Below are positions 8,301 through 14,300 of a DNA stretch of 21,317 nucleotides, one piece after another. This DNA is from a virus. How positions within the stretch are numbered: the stretch's first letter is position 1; each line of letters starts with the position of its first letter. A model generated the notes under the pieces. It was not told the origin of the DNA. It ran no database searches and saw nothing but the letters and a program-made list of their open reading frames with translations. The stretch covers positions 1 through 21,317 of IMG/VR virus record IMGVR_UViG_3300035034_002218, one strand, 5' to 3'. The position numbers were made by a program, and so were the translations under genes.

Positions 8301-11300
8301 TTCGCAACTGTAAGCCTATTTCCCGGAAGGAGGTCCTTCGTAACCCTCTCCTTACGATAATCTTTGCCATTCCCTCCTAAATCAACGAACCATCGATGAT
8401 CTGCCGTCGCCTTTATTTCCTTCTGAACTCCGGCACGAGATATAGTCAGCTTGAACAATTTCTGTACACCAAACGACTTGACTTCTGATTCTACCCAACC
8501 GTTCGAAGAAAGTAATCTGGGTGTAGTCCCTGTTAGTTCTTTAATCGTACGTGTGCCGTCCCAAGTCTCAACTTCCGTATCGCCCGCTAAACAATTATCT
8601 GCATAATACAGCATTGGATTTACTACGCGGCCCTCTTCGTCTCTTCCCGCAGAGTAGTATATAGAATCATTAAAGATTCGATTCAAAGCATTTGTTTGTC
8701 TCTGCATATTAGAGGCCATAGACATTCCGCTGGTTAGTTGCATCATTTGCAATCTGATGAACTGTATTAGTCCAGTAGCAATACCCCCAACCGCCGACAA
8801 AGCCCTCTTACCGAAGTCCATAACGCTTTCCCAGGTCTTCAATAAGCCGGCAGCAGTCTCCTCAAATATGCGAGCGATTATATTCGACTGATCACGACCA
8901 TCACCATGATTATTCTTCATATATTCAATGGCGGCCTGATCTCCATAGCTGATGTACAGTGAGAAACATTCATACAGAGAACCAAACTCCCATATCCGTC
9001 CAGCCTGATCTGCCTGACTTGGTTCATCATCTCCACCAAAGCCTAATATGTTGGATGCTATGTCAACAACAAAACCACGGACTCTGTCAATATTCCTTAG
9101 AACAAAACCGCCAGCTCGTTTGTTTGTTATCTTAACAACCCATGCCCTTGAATAAGGGTTCTCATACATGAAATTAATGAAATTTTCAACAACTTGATCA
9201 AAAACCTGTCTTTTAATCTCCTGACGCTCAGATTCACTAAGGTCTTCCATTTGTTTAGCACGCAGAAATGTACGTTCTGTTTCGGAGTCAGTAGCAAAGA
9301 AAGTTTTGACCTCTTCCCAAATCTGCTCTGCCTCGTCTTCATCTCGATTATGACCATATATTCTTTCTGCGATCTGATCATCACCATCAGTTGAAACAGC
9401 TATTCCGTCATCATTGTAACCTTCGTCATACTCACGCATATTGCTGCCACTTGCATCAAAAGCTTCTGCCTGAGCTGTGTATCTGTCTGCTGATGCTTGA
9501 TCACTCTGACTCAGGGTGCTACTACTAGCAGATGCCAATTCTTGATTAACAGCAGCTCGGGCTGCGGCCATATGGCGTGTGTGTGTATTATTCGGAGTGT
9601 GAAAATTACGAGATATAGAGTCTGGATGAACAGCCCAATCACTCCATTTACCTTCACTCTGTGCAAGTGGCTGCTGTGTAATCATCTTCGCAGCACGAGC
9701 ATTAAGGAACGGATCATGTAAATCGTTTCGCTGGGTAGCGCCCATTATGTCGCCCCAGATCGAATACATTATCTGCCAAAGCCCCGTAGCAGTCGTTGTA
9801 CTGTTGTTGAGGGCAGGATTCCAATTACTCTCTGCACCAGCAATTGCAACTGCAACTACTGCATCTTCTCCCGTAAAACCTGCTGCCAATGCAGCTCTGG
9901 CAGCGAGATTAACTCCGCTGGCATTACCATCCCAAGTCAGATCTGAAGTGGACGTATATGGATCATTACTAGGCTGCCAGTCGTCGATTCCACTGAAGTA
10001 TTCCTCAAAAGACTCTAAGTTATCCCGCTTTGCAAGTGTTGTCTCTATCCGTTCCCATATACGCAGAAGCTCTTCGTCTGGAGCCTGTATCTTAGGCGCT
10101 TCTGCTTCTGGTAAACCCGTAGTCAGAGGAATTAGTCCAGAAGTATAAAGCCAATGAGGTTTACCATAAAATATCGTAGACCTATCTTCAAAGGGGCGAA
10201 CTGCAACGATATAGTCCGGCAGAAGGGCAGCACAAATCTGAAAAAGATCCCAAACTGTCTTCATGTATGTCTGAGCTCTAAATGCTACCTCATCAAACGG
10301 GCCATCTTCATCTTCTTGTCTCGTCATCACGCCCATCTGGCGTAACATGTTATGGGTTCTACCACCCCCTATAGCACTCGATGTATTAGCATAAGGCAAT
10401 TCTTGGCTACGATAACGCTGACCTGCGCTTCCTGAAATAGTCATTCTCCCCGCTACAGCCCCTGTACCGAACGTTAATCCAACCATAGTTGCGCTTAATG
10501 TTCGAGAAATACTCATTGCTATATCTGTTTCTGGATCGGGCGCCTGCTGTAATTGAACAGCCGCGTCAAGTGCAGCTTGACCACCCCCGGGAATATTAAA
10601 TTGCACAGACGGATCATTTACTCCGTTACCTGGACGCATTGATGCCGTATTGTCGATAGCTGTTGATAATCCATACTCACCTAGATCACCACCAACGAAC
10701 TGAGCTACTCCTGTCCCATTCCCTGGATAGATATTACGTTTGAATACTTCATAATCACGCTTTGCAGCTAAATTCGTCCAAGCTGCGTTCATAACATCGA
10801 ACATAGCCATACTCGTCATGCCAAGCACTTCACCAGTAGAATCTGGGTCTTCACTTACTCTCGCAATTATTGAGGAGAGACGATTTTTATTTCTACCAAC
10901 CTTGTCTCGCTCTTCGCCGTCAAGAGGTTCGTAAAACATCGAACCAAAGTGTCTGATTCCGTATCTGTTTTCAGAAAATATCTCTCCCTGAGTAGCATGC
11001 GCAATTGTTTGACGAACTGTAGTGCTTCCTTGAGTCAAAAGGGTTATCATTAAATCACGTGGTTCCGACATATAAAGACCAACCATCGAATTATGGACAA
11101 GCACGCTCCAAGCGTGATAATTGTGGGTTTCCGTAGAAACATCAAACCCCTTACGTCCACTGGGGAAACTTCTACGATTATCTCCCTCAATAACCCCAAC
11201 TCGGTCTACGCCTAAGACCTCCAAATCCCGAGAAATCCAAACCTTCTCAGCCTTAGGGTATGGGACAAACTCCACATCTCTATACTCATGGGGCAACTTA

Positions 11301-14300
11301 TATCGCATAGACGGCTCAATGTGAGGGGCTATAGCAGACCAAAAAGCATGAATGCCAATTCTGTCACCAGCCTTAACCCTAATATTCGGACCCTTAGAAT
11401 CAAATACGCAGGCTTCCACCTTGTACCTGTCCCACAAAATCTTTACTAGCCGCTCACAATCATCCCAAGTGAAAGCATTAGTTGCAAAAGTTGCAGTGTC
11501 TATAAACACCCTTTTTACACGAGACCCATCATCCATATACCACTTCGCTACAGCAAAGTCGTCAACCCAAGACAAATCTTCGGGGAGTGACTTCACACCC
11601 TCAAAGTACCATTCGTTTCTAATCGCAGCCAAGCACTCAGAAGTCTTCGAGTCAACATCAACACCTTGAGATCCATACCCGGTAATGATGTCATTCTTTG
11701 ATAAGAATATATCCCCCAAACACTCAGCTACGTAGTCTGCATATGTCTCCTGCTTCTTGGAGTGCCTTTCTCGGAACTTGCCACCTGACCCGTTGAATAC
11801 GACACAACCATCCCCCAAAAGGGCAGACTTAATAAAATGCCTACTCGCATCATTAATTTCGTATGAAGCCCTACTTACGAAATCTCCAGGCTTAGCATCC
11901 CCAGCAGGACGATACTTTCCATTGATGGGGATTTCATGGTTTGAAGTAACACGCATAACTACTGGATTGTGGCTCCCCCCTATACCCTTCCAGTTAAAGT
12001 TATATGTTATGTCCAGCCAGTTATCCTTGGTGCCATTATCAAACCAATCCGTAACCCGAGAAGGGACTAACTCTCCACTGTCGTTTCTCCCGATTAATGT
12101 AGGAGTGAGCTTATTCTTTACTACCTTTCCAATAGTAACAGTCCCACCACCCCACAAATTCAATGGCGCATTGGCAGAGAAGCAACCGTCAATCTTTCCA
12201 GTGTGGCCCTCCTTGTTAGTAGAATTAACCATTGCACTAAGCTCAATAGCATCTGATTGAGCAACAATAGTCATTACCTCACCAGTTTGCACCTCCGTGA
12301 CTACACCGTTGAATACTGTATCAAGTAGATTGGGATTGCTGTTACCTGTGTAATATACAGTCCCTCTTCTTTTTGCTAGCCAGGTTTCGTTGGGTGTTGT
12401 AGGGCACCAGACTACCCCGGTATATTTCTCCTCTCTTGGTTTGATATCAGTAAACCACATCTCTGTTTTGTCGCTAAAGCTCAAAATATAAATCGGCTTG
12501 TTGGTTTTTGGGTCCCAGGAAACTGTTCTGTTGGTCTTCTTCCCAAGAAGTATACAGGCTAATTCAATTGCGTCTAGACGAGCTTCAAAGCTTTGTTTAA
12601 TTGCATCACCAGATCTCCTAACAACATTATTGCCATCTGCCATCATAGAGACCTTGATAAAAAGCTCTAGCTGAGATATGGTCAAACTATGGATAAAGTC
12701 AAAAGAAATCACCTTGTTTTTTTCATCATCCAGAAGATCAAGAAACGGTTTAGAAGCCGATACATTAAGCCTATACTGGTTCTCACTTCTTGTTTTCCGC
12801 TCCCTAATAGCCCAAGCAGCATCACGCTTCACTCTTCCTCCGATAAGTTTATCAGAAGGATCTCCCAGCAAAGTTCTGAGCGCTCTTTCGATCCTTATAC
12901 AGTTCTCAGGATTTTTATCTCGACATTGTGAAACGTAAACGGAATTGTTAGTTTTACCAGACACACACCCCTCTGTCCACAGCCAGGCCATAAACTCAAC
13001 AAACTCATCTGAATACTCAGCAACAGTTGGAATTTCTGCTAACGGAGCTGCAAGCAAAACTTTATGATTGGTTTGGAGATGCTCAGAATCGGTCCAGTTA
13101 CGCTTCCAACCTTTACTCATAGAACCATGAAGTACTGGCCATCTGTGATTCTTGGTAGTAAGAGACGAATGAAACCTGCCTTCAATTCGAATAAGATTAT
13201 CATTCTCTACTGGATAAATATTAACATTCGACACCGACTGCCACTCAGACAGACCTGTTTTATGGTTAAGTGTCAAAACAGGGTCTCCAACCTTCAATTC
13301 GTCATATGAAACCCATCCATTTTTGGTCAAGATCTGAGTCTGGTCATCTGCGCAACCATAACCCATCCTCAAATGCAACCGAACTCCCGGTTGCAACTGA
13401 ATGGTATCTAGATCAACCATCCATCCAGCGTTACTAAGATTTCTATGTAGACCCTTCGTGAATTGGTTGATGATACGTGCACCAGGATTATCCTCATCGA
13501 GGTAGTCAAACATCTTTGTTGACAATTTAGAGTAGAGATTAGATACCCTCAGTACAAGAGTGTCACCTACTATCTCCTGCGATTGGACCAGCGACATATC
13601 TACCACAGACTGCAAACCATAGAAATTGTCGAACATCTTCATACCAGCGACTGTGCTCTCATCAATAAGCCACAACATATAAGTTGGATACGCACGTATC
13701 ATTCGACCGCTATTATCCCTATAAAGCATGTCTTGTGACATGGCATCAAATTGAAACCAAGGATCTCCACTATTGTCTAAATAAGGCTGCATGTATCCCG
13801 AGGGCGGGGTGAAGTCAGAGAAATCTCCCTCAGATTCACTATTAGCTGGCTCAGTCAACATATTGCCTGCATGCGGCTCATTAATGCGCGCGTTGACCAC
13901 AGCAGCTTGTTGCCCAGAGAACAAACTGAAACCGTTATCATCAATACTGCAATATTCAGGTGTGCCGTTTTCCCCCATACCCATGCAATAATGAATACCA
14001 GGACCTTCTAAGAAGTCGTATGAAGGATCTGTCTTTCGCTGCGCATCAGCAACCTGTTCTTGATTCATGTCCTCTACAGCACTACGTATCAGATCGCTGC
14101 TGCTACCCTCTTCGATATTTGCAAGTTTCTGACTTTCTTCCGATAAGAAGATATCGTCATCAAGTGTTTTGAATGATCGAAAGTAGAAATCAGGATCCAG
14201 ATGACCAACAATCTTGCCTTCATCATCCCGCACAGAAAGCGGGAAGTCTGGATATGCACTAAAGCTGCCCCACAGTTGCTTGATCCTAAAGAATGGGTTT

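Noticed and set aside
9747-10148. Plus-strand open frame of 133 codons
   Set aside because: It lies wholly inside the hub gene, opposite the transglycosylase region. It has low-complexity Ala/Ser composition and no ribosome site that I can see. It is a shadow of the coding strand.
11757-12260. Plus-strand open frame of 167 codons opposite intein 3
   Set aside because: It is antisense to clear intein motifs, with no recognisable domain and no partner genes on that strand.
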